46,549 bases of DNA from Arcobacteraceae bacterium (lineage in GTDB: Bacteria; Campylobacterota; Campylobacteria; Campylobacterales; Arcobacteraceae). The notes below the pieces were generated by a model, which did no database searches, was not told the origin of the DNA, and worked only from the letters and a program-made list of their open reading frames with translations. The stretch is from NCBI GenBank assembly GCA_023229945.1, contig JALNYH010000016.1, positions 1 to 46,549 of the forward strand. Reading direction: 5' to 3'. This document shows, one piece after another, positions 32,427 to 40,826 of the stretch. A program made the translations under genes and the position numbers. Position 1 is the stretch's first letter. Each line of letters opens with the position of its first letter.

Positions 32427-33521
32427 ATGAATTTTAATAGTGTTTTAGACAATGTTACAAGCTATGAAGCTGGAAAGCCTATAGAGCTAGTTGTTAGAGA
32501 ATTTGGAATAGACCCAAAAGATGTTGTAAAACTTGCATCAAATGAAAATCCTTATGGTACATCACCAAAAGTTACAGCAAAACTACAAGAAATTGCACAC
32601 AAAGCGTTTTTGTATCCTGATGATAGCTTTTATGAGCTAAAAGACTCTTTGGCTAAAAAATTTCAAGTAGATAGCAAAAATATCATCATAGGAAGCGGAA
32701 GTGACCAAGTTTTGGAATTTTGTGTACATGCAAAATGTACTAAAGACTCAAAAGTTTTGATGAGCAAAACAACTTTTGCTATGTATGAAATCTACTCAAA
32801 ACATGTGGGTGCTACAATACTACGAACTCCAAGTCACCACCATGATTTAGATGAATTTAGAGAAATTTATAAAAACGAAGGTGCAGATATAATCTTCCTT
32901 TGTCTTCCAAACAACCCTCTTGGAGAGTGTCTTGATAAAGAAGATGTTTATAAGTTCTTAGATGAAGTAGCGAGTGATACACTAGTAATCCTTGATTGTG
33001 CTTATGGTGAATATGCAAAATATAAAGATAGCAAAAAAGAAATAGTTGCATCTGATGTAACAGCAAAATATCCAAATGTTATCTATCTTGGTACTTTTTC
33101 AAAAGCTTATGCTCTTGGAGGTATGAGAGTAGGATATGGTATAGCAAATACACAAATAATCTCTACACTCAACAAAGTAAGACCACCATTTAATATCACT
33201 ACACTTTCACTTGCTAGTGCTATAGAAGCACTAAAAGATGAAGAGTTTGTGAGTGAATGTATTGCCAAAAGCTTTACTGAGATGTCAAGATACGAAGAGT
33301 TTGCAAAAGAAAACAATATAGAGTTTATCCCAAGCTATACAAACTTTATCACATACTATATTGATGGATTTAGCTCAAAAGAAGTTGCAAATAAACTTCT
33401 TCAAAGAGGGATGATAATAAGAGATTTGACAAGCTATGGACTCAATGCTATTAGAATAACTATTGGTACGAATGAGCAAAATAGTAAGTTTTTTGCAATA
33501 TTCAAAGAAGTAATTGCGTGA
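32427..33521 (+). CDS. hisC: Histidinol-phosphate aminotransferase HisC
   Basis: 364 residues, fold-type I PLP aminotransferase. Motifs are LASNENPYGTSP, the Asp in LDCAYGEYA that holds the pyridine, the PLP Lys in GTFSKAYALGGMRVGYG, and RDLTSYGLNAIRITIG at the end. It acts in histidine and often aromatic amino acid synthesis. ATG at 32427 is preferred because GGAG lies 6 bases upstream; the ATG at 32415 overlaps that GGAG. The stop TGA lies in a CGTGAATC repeat. dxs follows directly, without the fliFGH genes seen there in relatives. Confidence 0.95.
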   Translation: MNFNSVLDNVTSYEAGKPIELVVREFGIDPKDVVKLASNENPYGTSPKVTAKLQEIAHKAFLYPDDSFYELKDSLAKKFQVDSKNIIIGSGSDQVLEFCVHAKCTKDSKVLMSKTTFAMYEIYSKHVGATILRTPSHHHDLDEFREIYKNEGADIIFLCLPNNPLGECLDKEDVYKFLDEVASDTLVILDCAYGEYAKYKDSKKEIVASDVTAKYPNVIYLGTFSKAYALGGMRVGYGIANTQIISTLNKVRPPFNITTLSLASAIEALKDEEFVSECIAKSFTEMSRYEEFAKENNIEFIPSYTNFITYYIDGFSSKEVANKLLQRGMIIRDLTSYGLNAIRITIGTNEQNSKFFAIFKEVIA

Positions 33522-33584
33522 ATCGTTAGTCGTGAATCGTAAGTAGTATTTTTTCAACTCACGACTCACAATTTACGACTCACG
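33517..33584. repeat. CGTGAATC facing repeats between hisC and dxs
   Basis: Left arm: CGTGAATC at 33517 and 33530 with spacers. Right arm: ACTCACGACTCAC and TACGACTCACG (33557-33584). The arms are imperfect complements. The hisC stop codon (33519-33521) is inside the first unit. Confidence 0.85.
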
Positions 33585-33600
33585 AGAAAAAAGGTAACAA

Positions 33601-35424
33601 ATGAAAGATATAAATATCAAAAGTAAAAGCACAAAAGAATTAGACCAAATTGCACAAAATATAAGGGATAGGATTATAGAGGTGGTAAGCTGTAATGGTG
33701 GACACTTTAGCTCTACTCTTGGTGCAGTTGAGCTAACTATTGGTATGCACTATGTTTTTGATGCCAAAAGTGACCCTTTTATTTTTGATGTATCTCACCA
33801 ATGCTATCCACACAAACTTCTTACAAATAGATGGGATGAGTTTAGTACATTGAGACAATTTGGTGGACTTAGTGGATTTACCAAACCAAAAGAAAGTGAA
33901 GCTGATTATTTTGTAGCTGGACATAGCTCTACTTCTATATCATTAGCGGTTGGTGCTGCAAAAGCTATCAAACTCAAAGGTGAGTCAAGAGTTCCTGTTG
34001 TGATGATTGGTGATGGAAGTATGAGTGCTGGTATGGTATATGAAGCACTCAATGAGCTAGGCGATAGAAAATACCCAGTAGTTATCATACTAAATGACAA
34101 TGAAATGAGTATAGCCAAACCAATAGGAGCTATTAGTAAACACCTAAGCAAAATGCTAGCTGGCAAGACATATCAAGGATTCAAAGAAAAAGTTGATTTA
34201 TTTTTGAAAAAAAACTTCCCAGATGGTACTACATACCTAGCAAAAAGATTTGAAGAGAGTTTGAAGCTTATTACTCCAGGATTGCTTTTTGAAGAAATGG
34301 GGATAGATTACATAGGTCCAATTGATGGTCATAATATTGAAGAAATCATTGATACTTTGGATATTGCTAGAAATATGGGCAAACCAGTAATCGTTCATGC
34401 AAGAACAACAAAAGGTAAAGGCTACAAAATAGCAGAAGGTTGTCACGAGCATTGGCATGGTGTGGGACCTTTTGATGTGGAAAGTGGAGAGTTTATAAAA
34501 AAATCAAGTGCAAAAAGTGCAACAGCAGTTTTTAGTGATAAATTATTAGAAATGGCTACAAAATATGAAAATATAGTAGGTGTAACAGCAGCTATGCCAA
34601 GTGGTACAGGATTGGATAAACTAATAAATATTTATCCAGATAGATTTTGGGATGTAGCAATAGCAGAACAACACGCAGTTACTTCTATGGCAGCTATGGC
34701 AAAAGAAGGGTTCAAGCCTTTTATTACAATTTATTCTACATTTTTGCAAAGAGGATTTGATCAGATAGTGCATGATGTTTGTTTGATGGATTTACCAGTA
34801 GTATTTGCAATTGATCGTGCCGGAATAGTGGGAAATGATGGAGAAACTCATCAAGGTGTATATGATATTTCATTCCTTAGATTTATACCAAATATGATTT
34901 TGACGGCTCCTAGAGATGCAAAAAGTCTAGAATATGCAATTGAGTTTGGATATGAGTGCAAAAGTCCATGTGCCATCAGATACCCAAGAGGCTCTTACCA
35001 AACATTAGAATACGAAGCAACTCCTTTTGAGCTAGGGATTAGTGAACTTTTAAAAGAAGCTCAAGATGATATACTTTTTATAGGATACGGCTCAGGAGTA
35101 TCAAAAGCTATAAATACAGCAAACCTTATAGATAAAGATATAGCAATACTTGATTTAAAATTTGTAAAACCACTTGACAAGCAAATGTTACTAAAATTAG
35201 CAAAACAATACACTAAATGGTACATTTTCAGTGATTCACAAGCTAGTGGAGGAGTAGGAAGTGCAATATTGGAACTTCTTGCATATGAGAGTGTTACAAA
35301 TATAAACTTAACTACATTTGAATACGATGATATTTTCATCCAACACGGCGATACAAAAGATGTAGAAAAAGATTTGGGAGTCACACCAGAACAGATAGTT
35401 AAATTAATAACTAACAACGAATAA
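33601..35424 (+). CDS. dxs: 1-deoxy-D-xylulose-5-phosphate synthase Dxs
   Basis: 607 residues. It condenses pyruvate and glyceraldehyde 3-phosphate with thiamine diphosphate, the first step of the MEP isoprenoid route. Motifs are FDVSHQCYPHKLLTNR, the ThDP site GDGSMSAGMVYEALN followed by NDNEMSIA, the catalytic Glu in DVAIAEQHAVT, and DRAGIVGNDGETHQG. ATG at 33601 has AAAGG 6 bases upstream. The final residues TNNE and the stop run into an AT-rich repeat. Confidence 0.97.
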   Translation: MKDINIKSKSTKELDQIAQNIRDRIIEVVSCNGGHFSSTLGAVELTIGMHYVFDAKSDPFIFDVSHQCYPHKLLTNRWDEFSTLRQFGGLSGFTKPKESEADYFVAGHSSTSISLAVGAAKAIKLKGESRVPVVMIGDGSMSAGMVYEALNELGDRKYPVVIILNDNEMSIAKPIGAISKHLSKMLAGKTYQGFKEKVDLFLKKNFPDGTTYLAKRFEESLKLITPGLLFEEMGIDYIGPIDGHNIEEIIDTLDIARNMGKPVIVHARTTKGKGYKIAEGCHEHWHGVGPFDVESGEFIKKSSAKSATAVFSDKLLEMATKYENIVGVTAAMPSGTGLDKLINIYPDRFWDVAIAEQHAVTSMAAMAKEGFKPFITIYSTFLQRGFDQIVHDVCLMDLPVVFAIDRAGIVGNDGETHQGVYDISFLRFIPNMILTAPRDAKSLEYAIEFGYECKSPCAIRYPRGSYQTLEYEATPFELGISELLKEAQDDILFIGYGSGVSKAINTANLIDKDIAILDLKFVKPLDKQMLLKLAKQYTKWYIFSDSQASGGVGSAILELLAYESVTNINLTTFEYDDIFIQHGDTKDVEKDLGVTPEQIVKLITNNE

Positions 35425-35512
35425 TTAATAACCATAGTATCACTTCGTGATATTTTAACAAATTACCGTTGCAAAGCAACTCCAAAATTGTTAATTATTA
35501 GCTATTAATTAT
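35402..35512. repeat. TTAGTTA/TTAATAA-type repeat region after dxs
   Basis: The region begins inside the last dxs codons (AATAACTAACAACGAATAAT), contains small hairpins TATCAC/TTC/GTGATA followed by TTTT and GTTGC/AAA/GCAAC, and ends with TTAATTATTAGCTATTAATT. The first hairpin plus TTTT could act as a dxs terminator. Confidence 0.65.
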
Positions 35513-35516
35513 TAGT

Positions 35517-35546
35517 TAATAAATGTGGCTCTCGCCACATTTATTA
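35517..35546. terminator. 13-bp perfect hairpin between convergent dxs and peroxiredoxin genes
   Basis: TAATAAATGTGGC (35517-35529), loop TCTC, and the exact complement at 35534-35546. AT-rich ends and a GC-rich tip on both strands suit a bidirectional terminator. The stem includes the peroxiredoxin stop codon (35544-35546). Confidence 0.7.
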
Positions 35547-36140
35547 TAGTTTTTCGCTATTTTTAGCCAAGTACTCAGCAACACCTTTTGTGTCTGCTTT
35601 CATACCTTCGTCACCTTTTGCCCAACCAGCAGGACATACTTCACCATGAGTATTTACGAAAATCATAGTATCAACCATTCTTATCATCTCATCAATATTT
35701 CTTCCAAGTGGTAAGTCATTGATTACAGCGTGTCTTACAGTTCCATCAGCATCTATCAAGAAACTTCCTCTAAGAGCAACTGATTCGTTGAATAATACAT
35801 CATAATCTCTAGCAATTTGTTTATTTAAATCTGCAACAAGTGGGAATCTAACTTGACCAATACCACCTTCTTTTACTGCTGTGTTTTTCCATGCGAAGTG
35901 TGAAAATTGACTATCTACTGATACACCAATTACAGTTACGCCTCTTGAAGTAAATTCTTCAAGTCTTTTGTCAAATGCAATGATTTCAGATGGACATACA
36001 AATGTAAAGTCTAGTGGGTAAAAAAATACAACTGCACCTTTTTCACCAATATTATCATACAATCTGAAGTTATCTACTATCTCATTACTACCTAATACCG
36101 CCGTAGCTGTAAAATCTGGTGCTTTTTTTGTTACTAACAT
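35544..36140 (-). CDS. ahpC: Typical 2-Cys peroxiredoxin (AhpC/TsaA)
   Basis: 198 residues. It reduces hydrogen peroxide and organic peroxides in the cytoplasm. The peroxidatic C49 is in PLDFTFVCPSEI; the resolving Cys is in THGEVCPAGW near residue 170; the catalytic Arg region is VALRGSFLIDADG. Length fits the family. ATG at 36140 has GGAA 6 bases upstream. A good extended -10 box lies at 36183-36188. Gene name ahpC is by family; tsaA or prxU are alternatives. Confidence 0.95.
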   Translation of the reverse strand: MLVTKKAPDFTATAVLGSNEIVDNFRLYDNIGEKGAVVFFYPLDFTFVCPSEIIAFDKRLEEFTSRGVTVIGVSVDSQFSHFAWKNTAVKEGGIGQVRFPLVADLNKQIARDYDVLFNESVALRGSFLIDADGTVRHAVINDLPLGRNIDEMIRMVDTMIFVNTHGEVCPAGWAKGDEGMKADTKGVAEYLAKNSEKL

Positions 36141-36182
36141 ATTTAATTCCTTGTTTTTAATATAATTTTAAATTACAGTTGG

Positions 36183-36188
36183 ATTATA
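36183..36188 (-). promoter_or_regulatory. Extended -10 element of ahpC
   Basis: TGGTATAAT on the minus strand, 43 bases before the ATG. Confidence 0.55.
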
Positions 36189-36404
36189 CCATTTATTTTT
36201 TAAAATAATAAAAAACAAATAGGATAACTTTTGTCTTTTAAGAAAATTTTAATAAATTAATACAATCTTTTAATTATAATTTATACTAATGTATTATATT
36301 GTATAATTAATCGTTTAATACCATTATGGTATGTGTTTAGAATTGTTACATTAATTTGTAAAAAATTTTTACAAGATTTAAGTATTAAAGATAAAGGATT
36401 AGAT

Positions 36405-36686
36405 ATGAGTTTACAATCATTTGAAGTAGAAAATGTAAAATGTGGAGGGTGTGCAAGTACACTTAAAAAATCACTAAAAGATGAATTTGGTGAAGTTGAA
36501 GTCAATCTTGATACAATGCCTAGAATCATCACTTTAGATATAGATGATACAAAAATAGACACTTTAAAACTTCGCCTTAGAAAACTTGGGTACCCTTTGG
36601 TAACAGATGAACTTTCTACTATGCAAAATTTACAAACAAAAGCAAAAAGTTTTGTATCTTGTGCCATAGGAAAAATGGATAGTTAA
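36405..36686 (+). CDS. Heavy-metal-associated (HMA) domain protein
   Basis: 93 residues. An HMA ferredoxin-like fold with the metal-binding loop VKCGGCASTLKKSL, the strand MPRIITLDID and LRLRKLGYPLVTDE. A C-terminal tail (about 70-93) carries another Cys (FVSCAIG). It probably carries a soft metal such as copper. The start at 36405 is preferred over 36333: AAAGGA stands 6 bases upstream and the HMA fold begins at once. No P-type ATPase or metal regulator is adjacent, so its partner is unknown. TATAAT lies at 36302-36307. Confidence 0.85.
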   Translation: MSLQSFEVENVKCGGCASTLKKSLKDEFGEVEVNLDTMPRIITLDIDDTKIDTLKLRLRKLGYPLVTDELSTMQNLQTKAKSFVSCAIGKMDS

Positions 36687-36751
36687 TCAATTGTGTTTAA
36701 ATTTGTAACATATTAGATTGATTAAAAACTTTCTTGCACCATTTAAAAGAA

Positions 36752-36775
36752 ATCTTAACGGATATTTGTTAAGAT
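36752..36775. promoter_or_regulatory. Inverted repeat upstream of oorDABC
   Basis: ATCTTAAC (36752-36759) and its complement GTTAAGAT (36768-36775), with a further GTTAAG nearby, about 105 bases before oorD. Possible operator or a terminator-like hairpin for the HMA gene; the sequence does not decide. Confidence 0.3.
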
Positions 36776-36877
36776 GACAAAGTGTTAAGTCATCCAAACA
36801 AGTAAAACACAAAAATAGTTTTAGTTGCTGGGAGAACTTAGGTTCACTTTGGAACAAATTCAATGTAAGGGGAAAAT

Positions 36878-37195
36878 ATGTCAAAAATGGAAGCTCCTGC
36901 TAATACACCTGTATGGGTGAATGAGAGCAGATGTAAAGCATGTGATATATGTGTTTCTGTATGTCCAGCTGGTGTTTTGGGTATGAGACTAGAGCCAACT
37001 TCAATTCTTGGTGCGATGATTACTATTGTTGCTGCTGAGTCTTGTATAGGTTGTAATGATTGTGAATTATCATGTCCTGATTTCGCTATATATGTAGCTG
37101 ACAAATCAGAATTTAAGTTTGCTAAATTAAGTGATGAAGCAAAACAAAGAGCACAAGCTATTAAAGATAATAATTATAGAATTTTAAGTGCTTAA
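36878..37195 (+). CDS. oorD: 2-oxoglutarate:acceptor oxidoreductase, ferredoxin subunit OorD
   Basis: 105 residues with two 4Fe-4S motifs: CKACDICVSVCPAG and CIGCNDCELSCPD. It passes electrons from the catalytic subunits. Start ATG has AAGGGG upstream. It is first of four tightly spaced genes (D, A, B, C), the order known for OOR of Helicobacter and Campylobacter, where the complex replaces 2-oxoglutarate dehydrogenase in the TCA cycle. Confidence 0.95.
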   Translation: MSKMEAPANTPVWVNESRCKACDICVSVCPAGVLGMRLEPTSILGAMITIVAAESCIGCNDCELSCPDFAIYVADKSEFKFAKLSDEAKQRAQAIKDNNYRILSA

Positions 37196-37206
37196 GGAGA
37201 AAATGA

Positions 37207-38352
37207 ATGGCAACTAGAGAAGTAATTTCAAGTGGTAATGAGCTATCTGCATTAGCAGCCGTTGATGCAGGATGTAGATTTTTTGGTGGATATCCAATCA
37301 CTCCTTCAAGTGAAATAATGCACGAAATATCTGATTTATTACCAGAAGTTGGAGGGGCGTGTATCCAAATGGAAGATGAGATAGCAGGAATTGCAGCTAC
37401 AATTGGTGCATCTATGAGTGGTGTTAGATCTATGACTGCAACATCTGGTCCTGGTGTTTCACTAAAAGCTGAAAACTTAGGTCTTGCTCAAATGGCAGAA
37501 GTTCCTTTGGTTTTGGTAAATGTTATGAGAGGTGGTCCATCAACTGGTCTTCCAACAAGGGTATCACAAGGTGATGTTAGACAAGCTAGAAACCCAAGTC
37601 ATGGGGATTATAGATCTATTACACTTTGTGCTGGTGACTTGGCTGAGTGTTATACTGAAGTTGTAAGAGCATTTAATCTTGCAGATAGATTTATGCAACC
37701 AGTTATCGTTTTGACTGATGAAACATTAGGTCATATGCATGGAAAAGCTATGCTTCCAACTGTAGAAGAAGTAAAAGCTGGCATAGTGCCAAGAAAAGTT
37801 TTCACTGGAGCTCCTGAAGATTATAGACCTTATGGTGTAGCTGGTGATGAAGCTGCGGTTTTAAACCCAATGTTCCAAGGGTATAGATATCACTTTACTG
37901 GTCTTCACCATGATGGTAAAGGTTTTCCAACAGAAGAAATAGATACATGTAGAAAACTTATTCAAAGACTTGAAGATAAAGTTATGATGCATACAGATGA
38001 ACTTGAACTGAATGAAGAATTTATGTGTGATGATTTAGGTGAAAATGATGTATTAATTATTGCTTATGGTTCAGTATCACTTGCAGCAAAAGAGTCTATT
38101 AGACATCTTAGAAATCAAGGGATTAAGGCTGGATTATTCAGACCAATCACACTATGGCCAAGTCCAGCGACAAGAATAAGACATTTTACAGATAAAGTAA
38201 AAAATGTACTTTGTGTTGAGCTTAATATCAGACAATATACTGAAGAAGTAGAAAGAGTTTCTGGAAGACTTGATATTGAAGGTTTATATAAAGTAAACGG
38301 TAGAGCAATTTCTCCATACGAGATAGTTGAAAAAGTGAAGGAGATGATCTAA
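37207..38352 (+). CDS. oorA: 2-oxoglutarate:acceptor oxidoreductase, alpha subunit OorA
   Basis: 381 residues. Pyrimidine-binding and transketolase C-terminal-like domains: FFGGYPITPSSEIMH, MEDEIAGIAATIGASMSG, TATSGPGVSLKAENLG and PSTGLPTRVSQGD. With OorB it forms the ThDP active site making succinyl-CoA. ATG at 37207 follows GGAGA. Its stop shares a base with the oorB start (TAATG). Confidence 0.96.
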   Translation: MATREVISSGNELSALAAVDAGCRFFGGYPITPSSEIMHEISDLLPEVGGACIQMEDEIAGIAATIGASMSGVRSMTATSGPGVSLKAENLGLAQMAEVPLVLVNVMRGGPSTGLPTRVSQGDVRQARNPSHGDYRSITLCAGDLAECYTEVVRAFNLADRFMQPVIVLTDETLGHMHGKAMLPTVEEVKAGIVPRKVFTGAPEDYRPYGVAGDEAAVLNPMFQGYRYHFTGLHHDGKGFPTEEIDTCRKLIQRLEDKVMMHTDELELNEEFMCDDLGENDVLIIAYGSVSLAAKESIRHLRNQGIKAGLFRPITLWPSPATRIRHFTDKVKNVLCVELNIRQYTEEVERVSGRLDIEGLYKVNGRAISPYEIVEKVKEMI

Positions 38353-39209
38353 TGGCTTTCAATTACGATAAATATCTAAGATTAGAAAAAATGCCAACAC
38401 TTTGGTGTTGGGGTTGTGGTGATGGTGTTATCCTAAAAGCAGTAATTAGAGCAATTGATGCTTGTGGATGGAAACAAGATGATGTATGTGTAGTTTCTGG
38501 TATCGGATGTAGTGGAAGATTTTCTTCTTATGTTGATTTCAATACTATTCACACAACTCATGGAAGAACTATTGCATGGGCAACTGGTGTAAAACTTGCA
38601 AATCCAGATAAACATGTAATTTGTGTTGCCGGTGATGGTGACTCTATGGCAATAGGTGGAAATCATACAATTCATGGTTGTAGAAGAAATATTGATATCA
38701 ATTTCATTATGATTAATAACTTCATCTATGGTCTTACAAATTCACAAACAAGTCCTACTACTCCACAAGGTTTCTGGACTGTATCACAAAAAGTTGGTAA
38801 TATTGACCCTACTTTTGATGCTTGTAATGTTGCTATTGCTGCAGGTGCTAGTTTCGTAGCTAGAGAAACTATGCTTGATCCTAAGAAACTTGAAAGAGTT
38901 TTAATCAAAGGGTTCCAACATAAAGGATTTAGTTTCTTTGATATTATGAGTAACTGCCATATTAATCTTGGTAGAAAAAATAAAATGAATTCAGCTATGG
39001 AAAACTTATCTTGGATTGATTCTATAACAACTCCATTGTCAAAATGGGAAAAATTGTCTCCTGCGGAGCAAAAAAATGTTTTCCCTACAGGTGTATTGAA
39101 ACATGATGAAAATGCTAGAGAATACTGTGAAATGTATGAAGAAGTAAAAGCAGTACATCAAGGCAAAAGAAAAGTAATCACTCAAGATGACTTTGAGAAA
39201 AAGATATAA
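38352..39209 (+). CDS. oorB: 2-oxoglutarate:acceptor oxidoreductase, beta subunit OorB
   Basis: 285 residues. The ThDP-binding motif is GDGDSMAIGGNHTIHGCRRN followed by NNFIYGLTNSQTSPT. Cys residues that hold a cluster include TLWCWGCGDGV and GIGCSGRFSS. GGAG precedes the start within the oorA end, so translation is coupled. Confidence 0.96.
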   Translation: MAFNYDKYLRLEKMPTLWCWGCGDGVILKAVIRAIDACGWKQDDVCVVSGIGCSGRFSSYVDFNTIHTTHGRTIAWATGVKLANPDKHVICVAGDGDSMAIGGNHTIHGCRRNIDINFIMINNFIYGLTNSQTSPTTPQGFWTVSQKVGNIDPTFDACNVAIAAGASFVARETMLDPKKLERVLIKGFQHKGFSFFDIMSNCHINLGRKNKMNSAMENLSWIDSITTPLSKWEKLSPAEQKNVFPTGVLKHDENAREYCEMYEEVKAVHQGKRKVITQDDFEKKI

Positions 39210-39220
39210 GGAGTTACACA

Positions 39221-39778
39221 ATGGCTAGAACATTAATGAGATTTACAGGTGTTGGTGGACAAGGTGTACTTCTTGCAGGTGAGATTTTTGCTGCTGCAAA
39301 AATTAAAACTGGTGGATATGGATTAAAAACAGCAACTTACACATCTCAAGTAAGAGGTGGACCAACAGTTGTTGATATTACTTTGGATGATGATGAAATT
39401 TTTTATCCTTATGCAAATGATGGTGAAATAGATTTTATGCTTTCTGTTGCACAAAAAAGTTATGATTTATTCAAAAATGGTGTATCTGAAGGTGGTACTA
39501 TTATAGTAGAGCCAAATCTGGTAAAACCAACAGAAGAAGATATGAAAAAATGGAAGATACATGAAATTCCAATTATTACTATTGCAAAAGAAGAAGTTGG
39601 AAATGTTATTACTCAATCAGTAGTTGCACTTGCTATTGCAAACAAATTTATGAATGCAATTGACAAAGAAACTCTAAGAGAAGTAATGCTTTCAAAAGTT
39701 CCTGCTAAAGTTCATGCTGTAAACAACAAAGCTTATGACTTAGGTTATAAGTATGCTGAAGAGGCTATGAATAAATAG
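39221..39778 (+). CDS. oorC: 2-oxoglutarate:acceptor oxidoreductase, gamma subunit OorC
   Basis: 185 residues. The gamma-domain signature is FTGVGGQGVLLAGEIFAAA and YTSQVRGGPTVVDI, and the CoA-binding region is expected here. Start ATG has AAGGAG 8 bases upstream. It ends the oor operon; a heptamer repeat follows the stop. Confidence 0.95.
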   Translation: MARTLMRFTGVGGQGVLLAGEIFAAAKIKTGGYGLKTATYTSQVRGGPTVVDITLDDDEIFYPYANDGEIDFMLSVAQKSYDLFKNGVSEGGTIIVEPNLVKPTEEDMKKWKIHEIPIITIAKEEVGNVITQSVVALAIANKFMNAIDKETLREVMLSKVPAKVHAVNNKAYDLGYKYAEEAMNK

Positions 39779-39789
39779 TATTTTTAGTT

Positions 39790-39900
39790 TGTAGGTTGTA
39801 GAGGGTAGAGAAGATAATGAAGAAATAATTTTTCCTACCACCTACCACCTACCACCTACCACCTACCACCTACCACCTACCACCTACCACCTACCACCTA
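39790..39900. repeat. Heptamer array, nine exact CCTACCA units with facing arm
   Basis: Nine tandem CCTACCA units plus CCTA fill 39834-39900. The opposing arm GTAGGTTGTAGAGGGTAGAG lies at 39791-39810 and can pair with it. It is the longest perfect array in the window and so the one most likely to vary in copy number. It separates oorC from the next gene's promoter. Confidence 0.95.
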
Positions 39901-39934
39901 AAATCACCTAACCATACTATCAACAAAAAACAGA

Positions 39935-39940
39935 TATAAT
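39935..39940 (+). promoter_or_regulatory. -10 element of the FTR-rhodanese gene
   Basis: TATAAT, 29 bases before the ATG at 39969 and just after the heptamer array. An array length change would alter the sequence upstream of -35. Confidence 0.55.
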
Positions 39941-39968
39941 CATAAAAAATACTTAACCAAGGTTTCAA

Positions 39969-40712
39969 ATGATTAAAATTGATATGAACTCATCTGAATT
40001 TCAAGAAGAACTTAAAAATACTAAAAATTTTACTGACAAAGTTTGCTCACAATTTGCTTTTGTTTACAATCCAGAAAGTGAAGTAAATGACTCTGTACAA
40101 ATGGGGCTTACTAGAAATAAACTAATCTACAACAAAAGATTTTGCCCTTGTTTTATGGTAATTGGTGATACTAAAGAAGAACAAAATTTAGCTAACAATA
40201 GAATCTGTCCTTGTAAACCAGCATTAGAGCATGAAATTCCAAATGATGGAAAGTGTCATTGTGGGATATTTTGTACTGCTGAATTTGCATCTAAATTTGA
40301 CAATACCAATAAAGCTGAAATTGCTATACATACACATTCTCGTGGTCTTACAAAAGAAGAATGTGAGCTTATATTAGAAAAAGACTCTATTGATGCGGAT
40401 GAACTTGATGCGTTATTAGAAGCTAGAAATCTAGGTTTTGTCCAATTTAACTTGGTGGATGTTAGAGAATGGATGGAATGGAAAAGTAGAAGAATAAAAG
40501 GTACAGATTATCTTATCCCAACAACAAGCTTTTATAATACAATAGGTCAAATTGAAGACCAAAGAGAAATTACAACTATTGTTTATTGTTATAGTGGTAG
40601 TAGAAGTGCTTATTGTCAACATGTTATGAGTGATTTAGGATTTAGAAAAGTTATAAATTTTGACTTTGGAATTATGACTTTTAGAGGTGAGACGGAGAGT
40701 GGGGAAGCTTAA
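39969..40712 (+). CDS. Ferredoxin-thioredoxin-reductase-like catalytic domain fused to rhodanese
   Basis: 247 residues. The N-terminal part has the three Cys pairs of the FTR catalytic chain: C59-P-C61, C80-P-C82 and C96-H-C98, with one more Cys at 102. In FTR these hold a 4Fe-4S cluster next to a redox disulfide. Spacing between pairs is slightly longer than in plant FTR. The C-terminal part (about 150-245) is a rhodanese domain with the active Cys C197 in VYCYSGSRSA, the usual substrate loop. It may pass sulfur or reduce persulfides using ferredoxin electrons (inference). ATG at 39969 has AAGG 7 bases upstream. Confidence 0.85.
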   Translation: MIKIDMNSSEFQEELKNTKNFTDKVCSQFAFVYNPESEVNDSVQMGLTRNKLIYNKRFCPCFMVIGDTKEEQNLANNRICPCKPALEHEIPNDGKCHCGIFCTAEFASKFDNTNKAEIAIHTHSRGLTKEECELILEKDSIDADELDALLEARNLGFVQFNLVDVREWMEWKSRRIKGTDYLIPTTSFYNTIGQIEDQREITTIVYCYSGSRSAYCQHVMSDLGFRKVINFDFGIMTFRGETESGEA

Positions 40713-40807
40713 TTAGTTATTAGTTATTAGTTATTAGTTATTGGTTATTAGGAAGATATATTAAGACATATTAACTATTAACTACTTACTACTCACACTT
40801 CACGATT
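40713..40807. repeat. TTAGTTA heptamer array after the FTR-rhodanese gene
   Basis: Four exact TTAGTTA units (40713-40740) and a variant begin directly after the stop codon. The facing half, TTAACTATTAACTACTTACT and ACTCACACTTCACGATT, continues to 40807, just before the permease ribosome binding site. Confidence 0.9.
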
Positions 40808-40826
40808 AAATAAAGGAGGAGTATAG

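Noticed and set aside
36333..36404. Longer start for the HMA protein
   Set aside because: The extra 24 residues are outside the domain and have no ribosome binding site; ATG at 36405 has AAAGGA at the right distance.
39834..39900. CRISPR array
   Set aside because: The period is 7 bp with no spacers and no cas genes are in the window. It is a simple tandem repeat.
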